Origin: an uncultured Bacilli bacterium
Lineage (GTDB): Bacteria > Bacillota_I > Bacilli_A > RF39 > UBA660
Assembly (NCBI GenBank): GCA_934177545.1
Contig: CAKPPI010000001.1
Span: 11,936-75,935, forward strand
DNA: 64,000 nucleotides
Reading direction: 5' to 3'
The notes under the pieces were generated by a model, which saw nothing but the letters and a program-made list of their open reading frames with translations, was not told where the DNA came from and made no database searches. Shown one piece after another: positions 35,080-45,561 of this stretch (positions within the stretch are counted from its first letter, which is position 1; the number at the start of each line of letters is the position of its first letter). The translations under genes were made by a program, and so were the position numbers.

Positions 35080-35976
35080 TTAGTTATGTAATAAGAAATT
35101 AATCATTTGCTTAACTTCATCTTCAGTCAATGTTATATCTTCACCAACTAATCCAATAATAGGGTGAATCCCATCTTTTTTATGAAAGTCTGAACCGATT
35201 GTTGTCTTTAAATTGTGTTTTTTAGCAAAATCATTCCAACGGACTATATCATTATGTTTGATATCATTACGATCTATATAAATATAGTTCGTTTCTATTC
35301 CATCTGGTTGCATTTCCATAACTAACTTTTCGATATCTTCTTCTGTTAGATTATCTTCATAACTATATGCAACAGGATGAGCTAAAATAACCTTGCCACC
35401 GGCTTTATGTATAAGAGAAGAGGCTTCTTTTGGGCTAATCGTTTCTTTTTTTACATAAGCAGGACAACCTTCATTCATAATAGTTTCGATAAATTCTCCC
35501 ATTTGGGGAACATAACCAAAAACTTCCTTTAATTTAGCTTCATTTTCTTTGTTTCCTATTACATCATTGGCAATATGAGCTTTTGTTACGGCATCTATTT
35601 TGTCAAGTTCATCTACTGCTACTTTATATCCTAATTCTTCTAGCTTTTTAGCAACATTTCTCAAGTATATATGTCTAGCATTTCTTAGATTATATAATTT
35701 TTCTCTAAACTCTTTATTGTTTAAATCAAAGTTGTAACCTAAAACATGTATACCACATTTCTTGGTTTTAGTAGAGATCTCTACACCTGGTATTAACTTA
35801 ATACCTTTTTCTTTAGCATATTCAAAAAGCTCTTCATTATAAGCCTCAATTGTATCGTGATCACATATCGCAATAGTACTTACTTTATTTGTTAAAGCCT
35901 CATCTATAACTTCTCTTGGTGTTAAAGCACCATCTGAACAGACAGTGTGAATATGTAAATCTATTAATTTTTCCAT
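35080..35976 (-). CDS. PHP-domain phosphoesterase (TrpH/YciV-like)
   Basis: A 298-aa metal-dependent phosphoesterase. Metal-site motifs of the PHP fold are visible: DLHIHTVCSDGALTP near the start, AICDHDTI, PGVEIST, AHPVAY and GSDFHKKDG near the end. An insertion of about 80 residues in the middle matches the 3',5'-nucleoside bisphosphate phosphatase / RNase AM group. Likely substrates are short RNA 5' ends or pAp-type nucleotides; that comes from family knowledge. It overlaps the upstream gene by 13 nt, so the two are coupled. Confidence 0.85.
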   Translation of the reverse strand: MEKLIDLHIHTVCSDGALTPREVIDEALTNKVSTIAICDHDTIEAYNEELFEYAKEKGIKLIPGVEISTKTKKCGIHVLGYNFDLNNKEFREKLYNLRNARHIYLRNVAKKLEELGYKVAVDELDKIDAVTKAHIANDVIGNKENEAKLKEVFGYVPQMGEFIETIMNEGCPAYVKKETISPKEASSLIHKAGGKVILAHPVAYSYEDNLTEEDIEKLVMEMQPDGIETNYIYIDRNDIKHNDIVRWNDFAKKHNLKTTIGSDFHKKDGIHPIIGLVGEDITLTEDEVKQMINFLLHN

Positions 35977-36920
35977 GAATTTATTCTCCTTTTATATAAT
36001 TTTTGTAATGTTTTATTTTCAAATCTCCTTTTCACAGAATCAGGAGATACTGAATCAAGTATTTTAACGGTTTCTTTTTCTGTCAACGTAGAAGCAACTG
36101 TGCTTCTGGCATAATCAAGCTTTTGTTTTAAAGTTTCTTCAAAGTTAAATTCACTCATACTATATAAGAAATCTAGTGTGAAATTATAAGCTTCATCATC
36201 TTTTTGCCATTTTTTTCTTAGTGAATCTGGCAGTATAGGTAGATATGGTATAGTATTCGTTTTAACTGAATTAATAACTGTAAAAGGAACTTGATCTAAT
36301 AGTTTACTTAATTCTGAATATTTTATAACATGAATATCAAGTGGTAGCATTTTTCTAGGCATTTTACCATTTTCCAAATCATTAATAGTTTCTTTAAAAT
36401 CCTTAATTGTCTGAATTGGATTTACATCCGATGTATGCATATCAAGGGAATCAAATGTTTCCTTCAATTCTTTTTTAGCATCATCTACTTTAGAATCTTC
36501 ACAGACCATCCACATATCAATATCAGGTAAGCGATTTATTATTTTTCTAGGTTTTAATCCTTTTTCTAATCTAGGACAAGGAATACAGATTTGTTTTAAA
36601 TCTTCCATATAAGGACCATTTATTGGTAGGCAACTTTCGCAAGGCCATTTTTTTAACTTTGATTTTAATATAGTATTTTTTAATTCCTCATTATAACGCA
36701 ATTGTTCTTGTATAATGGGTAATTTTCCTTCAAAGTTTTTATCTAGTGTATAAAATGGATAGCCAGTTCCAAATGATCCACAATATCCTGTTGTAAACTG
36801 CATAACTTCATTAATAATATCAATATTCTTTTTTATGTACATTTTTTTAATATTATTATCTTCAAAATTACTTCTTTCAAATTTATTGGACCCTTCTACT
36901 GCTTCTAAACAAATATTCAT
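35964..36920 (-). CDS. Hypothetical protein, 318 aa, possible nucleotidyltransferase-like
   Basis: Not firmly recognised. No membrane helix or signal. Cysteines cluster in WPCESCLPING and CIPCPRLEKG (two CxxC pairs), which could bind zinc or an Fe-S cluster. The stretch NRLPDIDMWMVCE followed later by LPLDIHVIKY resembles the acidic motifs of nucleotidyltransferases, but spacing is unusual. The ATG at 36920 is preferred because GAGGGGGG lies just upstream; an in-frame ATG at 36956 lies before that site. It shares a promoter (37046-37075) with the PHP gene. Confidence 0.65.
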   Translation of the reverse strand: MNICLEAVEGSNKFERSNFEDNNIKKMYIKKNIDIINEVMQFTTGYCGSFGTGYPFYTLDKNFEGKLPIIQEQLRYNEELKNTILKSKLKKWPCESCLPINGPYMEDLKQICIPCPRLEKGLKPRKIINRLPDIDMWMVCEDSKVDDAKKELKETFDSLDMHTSDVNPIQTIKDFKETINDLENGKMPRKMLPLDIHVIKYSELSKLLDQVPFTVINSVKTNTIPYLPILPDSLRKKWQKDDEAYNFTLDFLYSMSEFNFEETLKQKLDYARSTVASTLTEKETVKILDSVSPDSVKRRFENKTLQKLYKRRINSWKN

Positions 36921-37045
36921 ATAAATTCCCCCCTCATTTTTTAGAAAAGATAGCATGTGTAATAGCTATTTACAAAGATATCTTCTCTTTATAATTTACT
37001 ACTTAATTTAATTTTGGGTATTAATATATGTAAAAATGTGTTGAT

Positions 37046-37075
37046 ATTATATCATGAGATAATAACATAAGTCAA
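37046..37075 (-). promoter_or_regulatory. Promoter for the 36920 gene and the PHP gene
   Basis: On the minus strand: TTGACT (37075-37070), an 18-nt spacer and TATAAT (37051-37046). The leader of about 115 nt before the start shows no recognised motif. Confidence 0.7.
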
Positions 37076-37174
37076 TCTTATTTTGAGTAAAGTGACTGAA
37101 TTTATGATTAACTTATGATAATGTCTTAAGCGTTAGATATATTTCTTGTTCAATTCTAGATATAATTTTATGTT

Positions 37175-37579
37175 TTAGTTGCTGTTAGTATTTATTAAAT
37201 TACTATAGTATTTGGTTTTACCAGTTAAAACACAATCATGGAAATTTTGCTTTTTATAAATATAGTTAATACTGTCATCTATTTCTTTTTTCTTATTGTT
37301 AAGTTCCAAAAGTTTATCATTTAATATTTCTTTTCGTCTAGGAATAGAAGTTTCACTTTCTAGACAAAGTAGCATATACTCCTTAATCTCTTTAATGCTC
37401 ATTCCACATCTCTTAAGACAAGCAAGAGTATCTAACCAGGCAAGATCTTTATCATCAAATACTCTATAGTTATTTTTATTTCTTTTAACATTAGGAACTA
37501 ATCCTTCATTACACTAATACTTTAAACTATCATAAGATAGATTTCTTATTCTACATACTTCTTTCATTGAATATAACAT
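37175..37579 (-). pseudogene. MerR-family regulator broken by an amber codon
   Basis: Read from ATG at 37579 (GGGGGG just upstream), the frame gives a MerR N-terminus: MLYSMKEVCRIRNLSYDSL, then KY, then TAG at 37516-37514 (codon 22). The frame continues CNEGLVPN, NYRVFDDKDLAWL and a C-terminal coiled coil to 37175. MerR proteins have a Tyr-Tyr or Arg-Tyr-Tyr at this spot, so a TAT or TAC to TAG change explains the break. The in-frame ATG at 37402 would yield only the 75-aa C-terminal part without the DNA-binding helix-turn-helix. TAG is an ordinary stop elsewhere in the window, so recoding is unlikely. Confidence 0.8.
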
Positions 37580-37591
37580 TTTACCCCCCAC

Positions 37592-38419
37592 CTATTTTAT
37601 TACTTTTTCTTTAACTAGCATTGGAATAGTATGTAACATGTAAGTACATTGATCATTTAGCATACAGTAATTTTCTAATCTACTAAATGATTTGGTTATA
37701 TCAGAAGATTTGTTATTATCTTTATTTGCTGATAGTAGCTTCTTACTTAACTCTTCTTTAGAATAATCTGATTTGATCTTATTTTGTTTAAATAAATCTT
37801 CAATAGTAAGTCTTATTTGTTGCTTTGAGTCTACTTGATTAATCATCTCTTTCATTTTTAGTAGTTGTTCTTTTGTGTAATGGTACTTATTTTGAATACA
37901 TCTATCAAAATAAGTTAGTAATAAATCAGTTTGACTATTGTCTAATAGTTCATAATCTAACATATATGAAACCATATCTAGTTTTTTATCAATCATATCG
38001 TATCTCTTATAAAAAGGATCTTCATCATATTCTATTCTTGCAAAAGATCTTGCAAAAAAATCAAATATCGTATAACCAGAAGTGAATGGTTCTATGCCTA
38101 AATCAACCTTATAATTATGTAAGATGTAATCTGCTAACTCCAAGCCGAAATTTTGTGGATTAACAGCTAAATTACCAAATACAGTTTCATTTCTTTTATA
38201 TATACTGTTTTCAAACGGATCGGTATAAGTTTTTACATGATTAATATCAAAACTTTTCTCTAATAACTTAGTTTCTGATGCTAAAACAATAAGCTTCAAT
38301 GATTTCAGAGCATCAACATTAGTTCTTCTTGCTAAGTATATACCCAGCTCATTTAAATTTTCTAAATCTTTAGTAGTATCATTCAATATATGAATTCCAC
38401 TTTCTACATAACAGTTCAT
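37592..38419 (-). CDS. Hypothetical protein, 275 aa
   Basis: Not recognised. Soluble and helical, with no signal peptide. It has distinct stretches such as NLNELGIYLARRTN, DPFYKRYDMID and a Cys-containing end (NYCMLNDQCTYML). The ATG at 38419 is preferred because AGAGGTG lies upstream; an earlier in-frame ATG at 38434 precedes that site. It lies 12 nt before the broken MerR gene in the same unit and may have been its partner. Confidence 0.6.
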   Translation of the reverse strand: MNCYVESGIHILNDTTKDLENLNELGIYLARRTNVDALKSLKLIVLASETKLLEKSFDINHVKTYTDPFENSIYKRNETVFGNLAVNPQNFGLELADYILHNYKVDLGIEPFTSGYTIFDFFARSFARIEYDEDPFYKRYDMIDKKLDMVSYMLDYELLDNSQTDLLLTYFDRCIQNKYHYTKEQLLKMKEMINQVDSKQQIRLTIEDLFKQNKIKSDYSKEELSKKLLSANKDNNKSSDITKSFSRLENYCMLNDQCTYMLHTIPMLVKEKVIK

Positions 38420-38442
38420 AATAACACCTCTCATTGTTAATT

Positions 38443-38448
38443 ATTATA
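38443..38448 (-). promoter_or_regulatory. -10 element for the 38419 gene
   Basis: TATAAT on the minus strand (38448-38443), preceded by ATGC (extended -10 like). The -35 candidate TTTAGT is weak. Confidence 0.5.
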
Positions 38449-38659
38449 GCATGGATGTTAATAAACTAAAGTTAAAACTTAATAATTCGTAAATTATGAT
38501 TTTTTAACTTTGACGTATTTATGACTTTCTATATTAACATTTATAATAGTTAAAGAATTTAAGTATAAGACAAAGTATGATAGAGATTTTAAAGCAAGCG
38601 TGAATATAATGCTTGAAGGTTTAAAAATATATATACAGAACTTAATTTAAAATAAAATT
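38449..38659. other. Intergenic region with a possible gene remnant
   Basis: The plus-strand frame 38549-38650 reads without stops for 33 codons (KEFKYKTKYDRDF, then SVNIMLEGLKIYIQ) and ends in TAA. It has protein-like composition but no start codon or ribosome site at its head, so it may be the 3' end of a decayed gene. Nothing else was seen here. Confidence 0.3.
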
Positions 38660-38778
38660 CAGCGAAAAATAATAGGGTAGTGACCATCCGATATTGGTCT
38701 TTTAAGAACTAATTTAGTTTGGTGAAGCAGAAATGCCTTACCGTGAGGTAAGGCTGCTGAAAATTTGTTTTCAGTTTT
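38660..38778 (+). ncRNA. Candidate structured RNA with three hairpins
   Basis: Hairpin 1 is GACCA (38682-38686) with TGGTC (38695-38699). Hairpin 2 is compound: GCAG (38727-38730) with CTGC (38754-38757) encloses CCTTACC (38736-38742) with GGTAAGG (38747-38753), GTGA loop. Hairpin 3 is CTGAAAA (38757-38763) with TTTTCAG (38768-38774), followed by TTTT, so it is terminator-like. It lies just upstream of the nitroreductase promoter and could be a small RNA or a leader. No known riboswitch class recognised. Confidence 0.4.
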
Positions 38779-38792
38779 GTTCAAGAAATTGT

Positions 38793-38798
38793 TATAAT
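38793..38798 (+). promoter_or_regulatory. -10 element for the nitroreductase gene
   Basis: TATAAT at 38793-38798, 23 nt before the start codon. The -35 region overlaps the terminator-like hairpin 3 (TTTTCA at 38769) with an 18-nt spacer. Confidence 0.45.
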
Positions 38799-38821
38799 AA
38801 CTGTAGAAAGAAGGATAGATA

Positions 38822-39328
38822 ATGGAATTTGATAAAGTAATAAGAAAAAGAACAGCTACTAGAAGTTTTAAAAGTGATGAGGTAAGTGATAGTAAGATAA
38901 GTAAAATATTAGAAGCAGGAAGAGTGGCACCAACTGCTAAGAATAAACAACCACAATTAGTACTTGTAGCTAAAAGCAAGGAAGCACTAGAAAAGATAGA
39001 TAAACTAACTAACTTTAGATATAATGCTCCAGTAGTTTTAGTTGTTTGTAGTGATAAAGATATAGCCTTTAAAAATAGAGAAAATACTTGCTATATAATA
39101 GATGCTACAATAGTTGCTACTCATATGATGTTAGAAGCTACTAACCAGGGACTTGATAATATTTGGATAGAGATGTTTGATAAAGAGATGTTAAAGAAAG
39201 AATTTAATCTTAATGATAATATAGAACCTATTTGTTTGTTACCAATTGGTTATAAAACTGATGATTACCTAGAAAGTCCTATGCATAATGTTAGAAAAGA
39301 ATTAGAAGAGATGGTAAGATACGTGTAA
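38822..39328 (+). CDS. Nitroreductase-family FMN oxidoreductase
   Basis: A 168-aa flavoprotein of the nitroreductase fold using NAD(P)H. The N-terminal RKRTATRSFKSDEV supplies the FMN-phosphate arginines. AGRVAPTAKNKQPQ is the family's APTAxNxQPW motif, and MMLEATNQGLDNIWIEMFD with LLPIGYKTDD completes the signature. The family reduces nitro compounds, quinones or other electrophiles; the natural substrate is unknown. Monocistronic, with GAAGGA upstream of the ATG. Confidence 0.9.
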   Translation: MEFDKVIRKRTATRSFKSDEVSDSKISKILEAGRVAPTAKNKQPQLVLVAKSKEALEKIDKLTNFRYNAPVVLVVCSDKDIAFKNRENTCYIIDATIVATHMMLEATNQGLDNIWIEMFDKEMLKKEFNLNDNIEPICLLPIGYKTDDYLESPMHNVRKELEEMVRYV

Positions 39329-39406
39329 AGTTTAATACTTCTAATAACTAATAATTGACTAATACTTAAGAAAAGACTTAAAATAAATTAAGAAAGAGGT
39401 GTTAGT

Positions 39407-39961
39407 ATGTATCAAGCATATTATAAAAAACAAAGGAGAAAGAGTATAATAATTATTACTTTTTTAATAGTATTTTCTCTTGTATCTACTTATCTTATAT
39501 ATGAAAAATTTGCAAACTCTAGAAATAAAGATTATGATACTGGGGAAATGGAAGTTGTCTTTCATGAGAAGAATGGTAATGAAATATCACTTGATAAATT
39601 TACACCTGTAACTGATGCAATTGGTCTTTCTAGCCCTAGTTATACTTTTACTGTGAAGAATAACACCGATAAGAAAGTTAAGTATAGTATTAAATTAGTA
39701 ACTAATAAAGAAAAGATACAGCAAGATAATTGTGACAATAAGCAAATACCTAAAGAACTACTAAAATTAAGTTTTAGAAAAGATCATCAAACACCTGTTG
39801 CTTATGTTTTATCAGAATTTCCTAATGATGTTATTTATGAAGATAGTCTAAAACCTAATAGTAGTGAAGACTATTCTATTAGATTGTGGGCTATGAATAG
39901 TAATTTTACTTTAGATAAAACAAGTCATTATCATGCATTGATAGAGGTAGTAGAAGAATGA
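39407..39961 (+). CDS. Membrane-anchored TasA/DUF-like extracellular protein
   Basis: A 184-aa protein with a basic N-terminus and one membrane helix (residues about 12-32), then an extracellular beta domain. The segment FTPVTDAIGLSSPSYTFTVKN resembles the KITPVTDPVG region of the TasA-like protein at 58393. The hydrophobic segment lacks the AAF-type cleavage site of the SipW substrates, so it may stay anchored. It overlaps a 59-aa prepilin-like gene by 4 nt (ATGA). GAAAGAGGTG precedes the ATG. Confidence 0.65.
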   Translation: MYQAYYKKQRRKSIIIITFLIVFSLVSTYLIYEKFANSRNKDYDTGEMEVVFHEKNGNEISLDKFTPVTDAIGLSSPSYTFTVKNNTDKKVKYSIKLVTNKEKIQQDNCDNKQIPKELLKLSFRKDHQTPVAYVLSEFPNDVIYEDSLKPNSSEDYSIRLWAMNSNFTLDKTSHYHALIEVVEE

Positions 39962-40137
39962 GACTAAATCAAAAGGGATTTGCTGTTTCGACTATTTTAT
40001 ATGGTTTATTATTAGTTATGAGTTTTGTTATTTTCTTACTTTTAAGTTTAACTAGTTTTGAGCAAAAAAATAATAATGACTATACTAAAACTATTATTAG
40101 TGAATTAAATGATTGCATGGACGAAGGAAGTTGTTAA
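39958..40137 (+). CDS. Small prepilin-like membrane protein, 59 aa
   Basis: Short ORF whose ATG overlaps the stop of the preceding gene. The N-terminus (MRLNQKGFAVSTILYGLLLV) resembles a type IV prepilin leader: a basic stretch, Gly-Phe at the possible cleavage site, then a hydrophobic helix. The usual Glu at position 5 of the mature form is absent. The end carries two cysteines (NDCMDEGSC). No prepilin peptidase gene is in the window. Translational coupling to the TasA-like gene suggests a joint surface role. Confidence 0.6.
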   Translation: MRLNQKGFAVSTILYGLLLVMSFVIFLLLSLTSFEQKNNNDYTKTIISELNDCMDEGSC

Positions 40138-40166
40138 CACTTCTTTTTATTTTTTAGCAAAATCTA

Positions 40167-40225
40167 TTGACAAGTGCCAACTAAATGCATACAATATTAT
40201 TAGCACTTAGGAAAAAGAGTGCTAA
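40167..40225 (+). promoter_or_regulatory. Heat-shock promoter with CIRCE operator
   Basis: Promoter TTGACA (40167-40172), 17-nt spacer, TACAAT (40190-40195). The CIRCE inverted repeat follows at the transcript start: TTAGCACTT (40200-40208), 8 nt, GAGTGCTAA (40217-40225). The usual spacer is 9 nt and the usual left arm ends in C. HrcA, encoded next, should bind here and repress the operon. Confidence 0.92.
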
Positions 40226-40239
40226 GGTGGTGCTTAATA

Positions 40240-41232
40240 ATGGATATGTTATCAAAAAGACAAGAACAATTATTAAAAATGATTGTTGAAAATTATATAA
40301 AGCAAGCAACTCCCGTTAGTAGTAAGCAACTATGTAAAAAACTAAAATGTTCTAGTGCTACTATTAGGAGTGAGATGGCAAATCTTGAAGAGGCAGGACT
40401 CTTAGAAAAAACACATACATCCAGTGGTAGAATACCTAGTCAAAAAGGATATCGTTATTATGTAGATAACTTATTGAAACCTAGAAGAATGAATGGTGAA
40501 GATATGTTAAATCTACAGATAATTTTACATAATCAATCATTAGAATTATCAGATTGTATTTCTAAGAGCTTGCAATTAGTTTCTGATATGACTAGTTATA
40601 CAGCAGTAGTATTAGGTCAAACTTCTCATGATAACTTATTAAAAGAAGTTAATGTTGTTCCCTTGGCTGATAATCAGTTAATAATGATAGTAGTGACTGA
40701 TAAAGGAAAAGTGGAACATAAGACGGTAACGCTAGATCAAGTTAATATGAACGATGTTAAGAAAACGGTTGATTTGATTAATAAACTAATAGTTGGTACA
40801 CCAATTGATGAGATTAGTACTAAACTTGAGTTTGAAATTAAACCAATCATTGGAAACTATGTTGAGCAACATGAAAAACTATATGATGTTATTTATCACG
40901 TCTTTGATGATTTAACTCATCCTGATATCAATGTAGTAGGAAGAACTAAATTTTTGGAACAACCAGAGTTTGGTAGCATTGATAAAGTAAAAGGGTTATT
41001 TGCTAAGTTAGATGATCAAGACTTAATAAAAGAAATTAAACAAGATAATTCTAATAATATTGAGGTTTATATCGGAAGTGAAAATAATATTGATTCTGAT
41101 GTAACCGTTATAAAGACTGGCTTTAAAACGAAAAATGAGGAAGGAACAATTGCTATAATTGGACCAAAGAGAATGGAATATGAGCGAGTTATGAGTTTAC
41201 TAGAATTTATTAAAGATAATATTGAAGGGTGA
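40240..41232 (+). CDS. hrcA: Heat-inducible transcription repressor HrcA
   Basis: Repressor of the hrcA-grpE-dnaK-dnaJ operon that binds CIRCE and is kept active by chaperonins. The 330-aa protein has an N-terminal winged helix (KRQEQLLKMIVENYIKQATPV, then CSSATIRSEMANLE) and the family motif HTSSGRIPSQKGYRYYVD. A GAF-like dimer domain follows, with EDMLNLQ and the end FIKDNIEG. The ATG at 40240 is chosen because AAGGTGG (right after CIRCE) lies 9 nt upstream. Confidence 0.95.
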   Translation: MDMLSKRQEQLLKMIVENYIKQATPVSSKQLCKKLKCSSATIRSEMANLEEAGLLEKTHTSSGRIPSQKGYRYYVDNLLKPRRMNGEDMLNLQIILHNQSLELSDCISKSLQLVSDMTSYTAVVLGQTSHDNLLKEVNVVPLADNQLIMIVVTDKGKVEHKTVTLDQVNMNDVKKTVDLINKLIVGTPIDEISTKLEFEIKPIIGNYVEQHEKLYDVIYHVFDDLTHPDINVVGRTKFLEQPEFGSIDKVKGLFAKLDDQDLIKEIKQDNSNNIEVYIGSENNIDSDVTVIKTGFKTKNEEGTIAIIGPKRMEYERVMSLLEFIKDNIEG

Positions 41233-41237
41233 TGAAA

Positions 41238-41864
41238 ATGGAAAAAGAACATAAAAAGCATAAACATGAGCATAATAATCAAGAGAAACATGAAGAGAAG
41301 AAATGTAATTGTGAGAAAACTTGTGCATGTCAAGATGAAAAATGTGAATGTAAGCATGATAAAGTAGAAGAAAGGCAAACAGAAGAAATTGAAAAATTAA
41401 GAAATCAATTAACAGAAATCTTAAATGAAAAACAAAACTTGTTAGAAAAATTACAATATAGTAAAGCAGAAATGATTAATTATCGTAAACGTAAAGAAGA
41501 AGAAACTGATAATAAATTAAAGTATGCTAATCAAGATTTAATCTTAGAAATAATACCAGTACTTGATAATTTTGAGAGGGCTATTAAGTTAGATGATAAT
41601 GATTTAACTGATGAGTTATCAAAATTCTTAACTGGTTTTAAGATGATGTATGCTTCCCTTTGTGAAGTGTTAAAAAAATTTGGTGTTGAAGAAATCGACT
41701 GTGAGGGTAAAGAATTTGATGCCAATACTATGCAAGCACTAATGACTGATAGTGATTCTAACTTTGGAGATGAGATAGTTTTAGATGTATTATTAAAAGG
41801 ATATCGTTTAAAAGATAGAGTTATTAGACCAGCTAGTGTAAAAGTAAATAAGATAGAGAAATAG
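41238..41864 (+). CDS. grpE: Nucleotide exchange factor GrpE with His/Cys-rich N-terminus
   Basis: Cochaperone that exchanges ADP on DnaK. The GrpE core (about residues 55-205) has the long helix (LRNQLTEILNEKQNLLEKLQ), YRKRKEEE, IIPVLDNFERAI and the beta domain motif GYRLKDRVIRPASVKV. The first about 50 residues are unusual: a His/Lys stretch (KEHKKHKHEHN) followed by cysteines in KKCNCEKTCACQDEKCEC. This could bind metal ions; ordinary GrpE N-termini are acidic and disordered. Start ATG 41238 fits GAAGGGTG best; ATG 41232 overlaps the hrcA stop. Confidence 0.93.
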   Translation: MEKEHKKHKHEHNNQEKHEEKKCNCEKTCACQDEKCECKHDKVEERQTEEIEKLRNQLTEILNEKQNLLEKLQYSKAEMINYRKRKEEETDNKLKYANQDLILEIIPVLDNFERAIKLDDNDLTDELSKFLTGFKMMYASLCEVLKKFGVEEIDCEGKEFDANTMQALMTDSDSNFGDEIVLDVLLKGYRLKDRVIRPASVKVNKIEK

Positions 41865-43703
<1,839 letters not shown>

Positions 43704-43707
43704 TAAT

Positions 43708-43737
43708 CTAAAAGTTCTAGGTGACTAGAACTTTTAG
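43708..43737 (+). terminator. Perfect 13-bp hairpin after dnaK
   Basis: CTAAAAGTTCTAG (43708-43720), loop GTGA, and its exact complement (43725-43737). No T run follows the stem, so it may act as a partial terminator, processing site or mRNA-stabilising element between dnaK and the genes downstream. Confidence 0.6.
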
Positions 43738-43759
43738 CCTAATAATAGAAAGAGGATAT

Positions 43760-45550
43760 ATGAAACAATATAAGAATAGAGAAGAAGTAGAGGAAAAATA
43801 TAAGTGGGATTTAACGGAATACTATAAAAGTGATGATGAGTTTTTTGAAACTTACTCTAAACTAAATAAAGAGTTAGATATATTAAAAAATTATGTAGGG
43901 TGTACTACTGATTCTTTTAAACTCTATGAATATTTAGATAAAGAAATTAAATATGAAACAGAAATTGAAAGAATGTATATTTATGCTAGTGTAAGAAATG
44001 ATGAATTGTTAGGACAACCTATTCCTTTAGATATGTTAAATAAAGCTAGCTTATTAATAACTAAATTAAATAATTTAACAGCTTTTTTCAATCCGGAGTT
44101 ATTAAAAATAACAAGCACTTCTTATAAACAATTATTTATTACTAATAATAAATTAAATGATTATAAGCCATATTTAGATGATATCTATCGTTATAAAGAA
44201 CACGTTTTAAACGAAGAAGAAGAGAAATTAGTAACTTCTTTAGTATCTGCTACTGATGACTTTAGTAATATTTCTTCTAACTTGCTTAATGGTGAACATA
44301 ATTATGGTAAAGTAATAATTAATGAACATGAGAAAGTTGAGTTAACAACAACTAATTCTCGTTTTCTTAAAACTTCTAAAGATAGAAAGGTTAGAAAACA
44401 AGCTGATACAAAGTTATTAAAGAAAGCAAGTGAATACGCCTCAACCTCAGCTAGTCTTTTGAATGGGTATGTTAAATTAAAGGATACATTAGCAGGTATT
44501 TATCACTTTAGTGATTCTTTAGAAGCAAAATTATTTTCCAATGAGTTAAATGTTAAAGTATATGATACTTTATCAAAAGTAGTTAGAGAAAATGTTTCAT
44601 CATTACAAAGATATTATAAAGTAAGAAAGAAGATACTTGATCTAGATGAATTATATACTTATGATTTATTGGCAAAACTTTCTAATTCTACTAAAGAATA
44701 TTCAATAGAAGAAGCACAACAAATTGTAAGAGAAGCTTTAAAACCATTAGGAGAAGACTATTTAGCTAAGTATGATAAGATAATTAAGAACAGGTATATT
44801 GATTACTGTCAATATAAAGGTAAATGTAGTGGTGGCTATTCTATTAGTGGACATGAGAATAATTCAAGAATACTTATGAGTTATAATTATGATTTCGAAT
44901 CTATTTCAACTATTGCTCATGAAGCTGGTCATAATATTAATCATCAGTATTTAATTGAAAATAATTTTCTACCTTACCGTGAGAATGCTATAATTAATGC
45001 TGAAGTTACTTCCTTAATAAATGAGTGTTTACTTGCAAATTATATGATTAAGAATGCTAAAACTAAGGAAGAAAAGATACTTGGACTTGAAAATATTATT
45101 GGTGTTATTGAATCTAACTTATTCGGTGCTACTCGCGAATGTGATATGGAACGTTTAATGTATGAACATGTTCATAATGGTAATTGTTTAACTAAAGAAT
45201 TCATGGGTAAAATAACTAAAGATTCGCTAAAATATTATTATGGTAAAGAAGTTAAACTAACTAAGTATAGTCCATATAACTGGATATATAGAAGTCATTA
45301 TTATATGAATTTCTACTTATATAGCTATGCTATTTGTATATCAGTAGCATCTCACTTAGCAAGTGACATATTAAATGGTAATAAGGAAACACTTGATAAA
45401 TACTTAAAATATATTAAAACTGGTTCAAATGTTACTCCTCTCGATACTTTTAAAATATTAGGTGTAGATTTAGAAAAAGAAGATGTTTATCTAGATGCTA
45501 TTAAATATTTTGATAGTTTAGTAGATGAACTTGAAGAATTAACAAAATAG
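43760..45550 (+). CDS. pepF: Oligoendopeptidase F (M3 metallopeptidase)
   Basis: Cytoplasmic zinc peptidase of 596 aa that cleaves short peptides. It has the M3 site [15 protein letters not shown] (HExxH) and the third-ligand helix [13 protein letters not shown] about 25 residues later. The C-terminal [10 protein letters not shown] and [21 protein letters not shown] sequences are typical of PepF. The ATG at 43760 is supported by AGAGGA; an in-frame ATG-less extension to 43721 would run through the hairpin. Its place between dnaK and dnaJ is unusual and may tie peptide turnover to heat stress. Confidence 0.93.
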   Translation: MKQYKNREEVEEKYKWDLTEYYKSDDEFFETYSKLNKELDILKNYVGCTTDSFKLYEYLDKEIKYETEIERMYIYASVRNDELLGQPIPLDMLNKASLLITKLNNLTAFFNPELLKITSTSYKQLFITNNKLNDYKPYLDDIYRYKEHVLNEEEEKLVTSLVSATDDFSNISSNLLNGEHNYGKVIINEHEKVELTTTNSRFLKTSKDRKVRKQADTKLLKKASEYASTSASLLNGYVKLKDTLAGIYHFSDSLEAKLFSNELNVKVYDTLSKVVRENVSSLQRYYKVRKKILDLDELYTYDLLAKLSNSTKEYSIEEAQQIVREALKPLGEDYLAKYDKIIKNRYIDYCQYKGKCSGGYSISGHENNSRILMSYNYDFESISTIAHEAGHNINHQYLIENNFLPYRENAIINAEVTSLINECLLANYMIKNAKTKEEKILGLENIIGVIESNLFGATRECDMERLMYEHVHNGNCLTKEFMGKITKDSLKYYYGKEVKLTKYSPYNWIYRSHYYMNFYLYSYAICISVASHLASDILNGNKETLDKYLKYIKTGSNVTPLDTFKILGVDLEKEDVYLDAIKYFDSLVDELEELTK

Positions 45551-45561
45551 GAGGTACAAGT

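Noticed and set aside
37175..37402. Stand-alone 75-aa protein
   Set aside because: It is the C-terminal part of a MerR protein in frame with an upstream helix-turn-helix interrupted by one TAG.
37514..37516. TAG as a recoded sense codon
   Set aside because: TAG ends other genes in this window (for example hisS, aspS2 and the DUF285 gene), and no suppressor tRNA is seen.
41067..41378. Minus-strand frame across the hrcA-grpE junction
   Set aside because: It is antisense to two clear genes; its composition reflects the complement of His/Lys codons.
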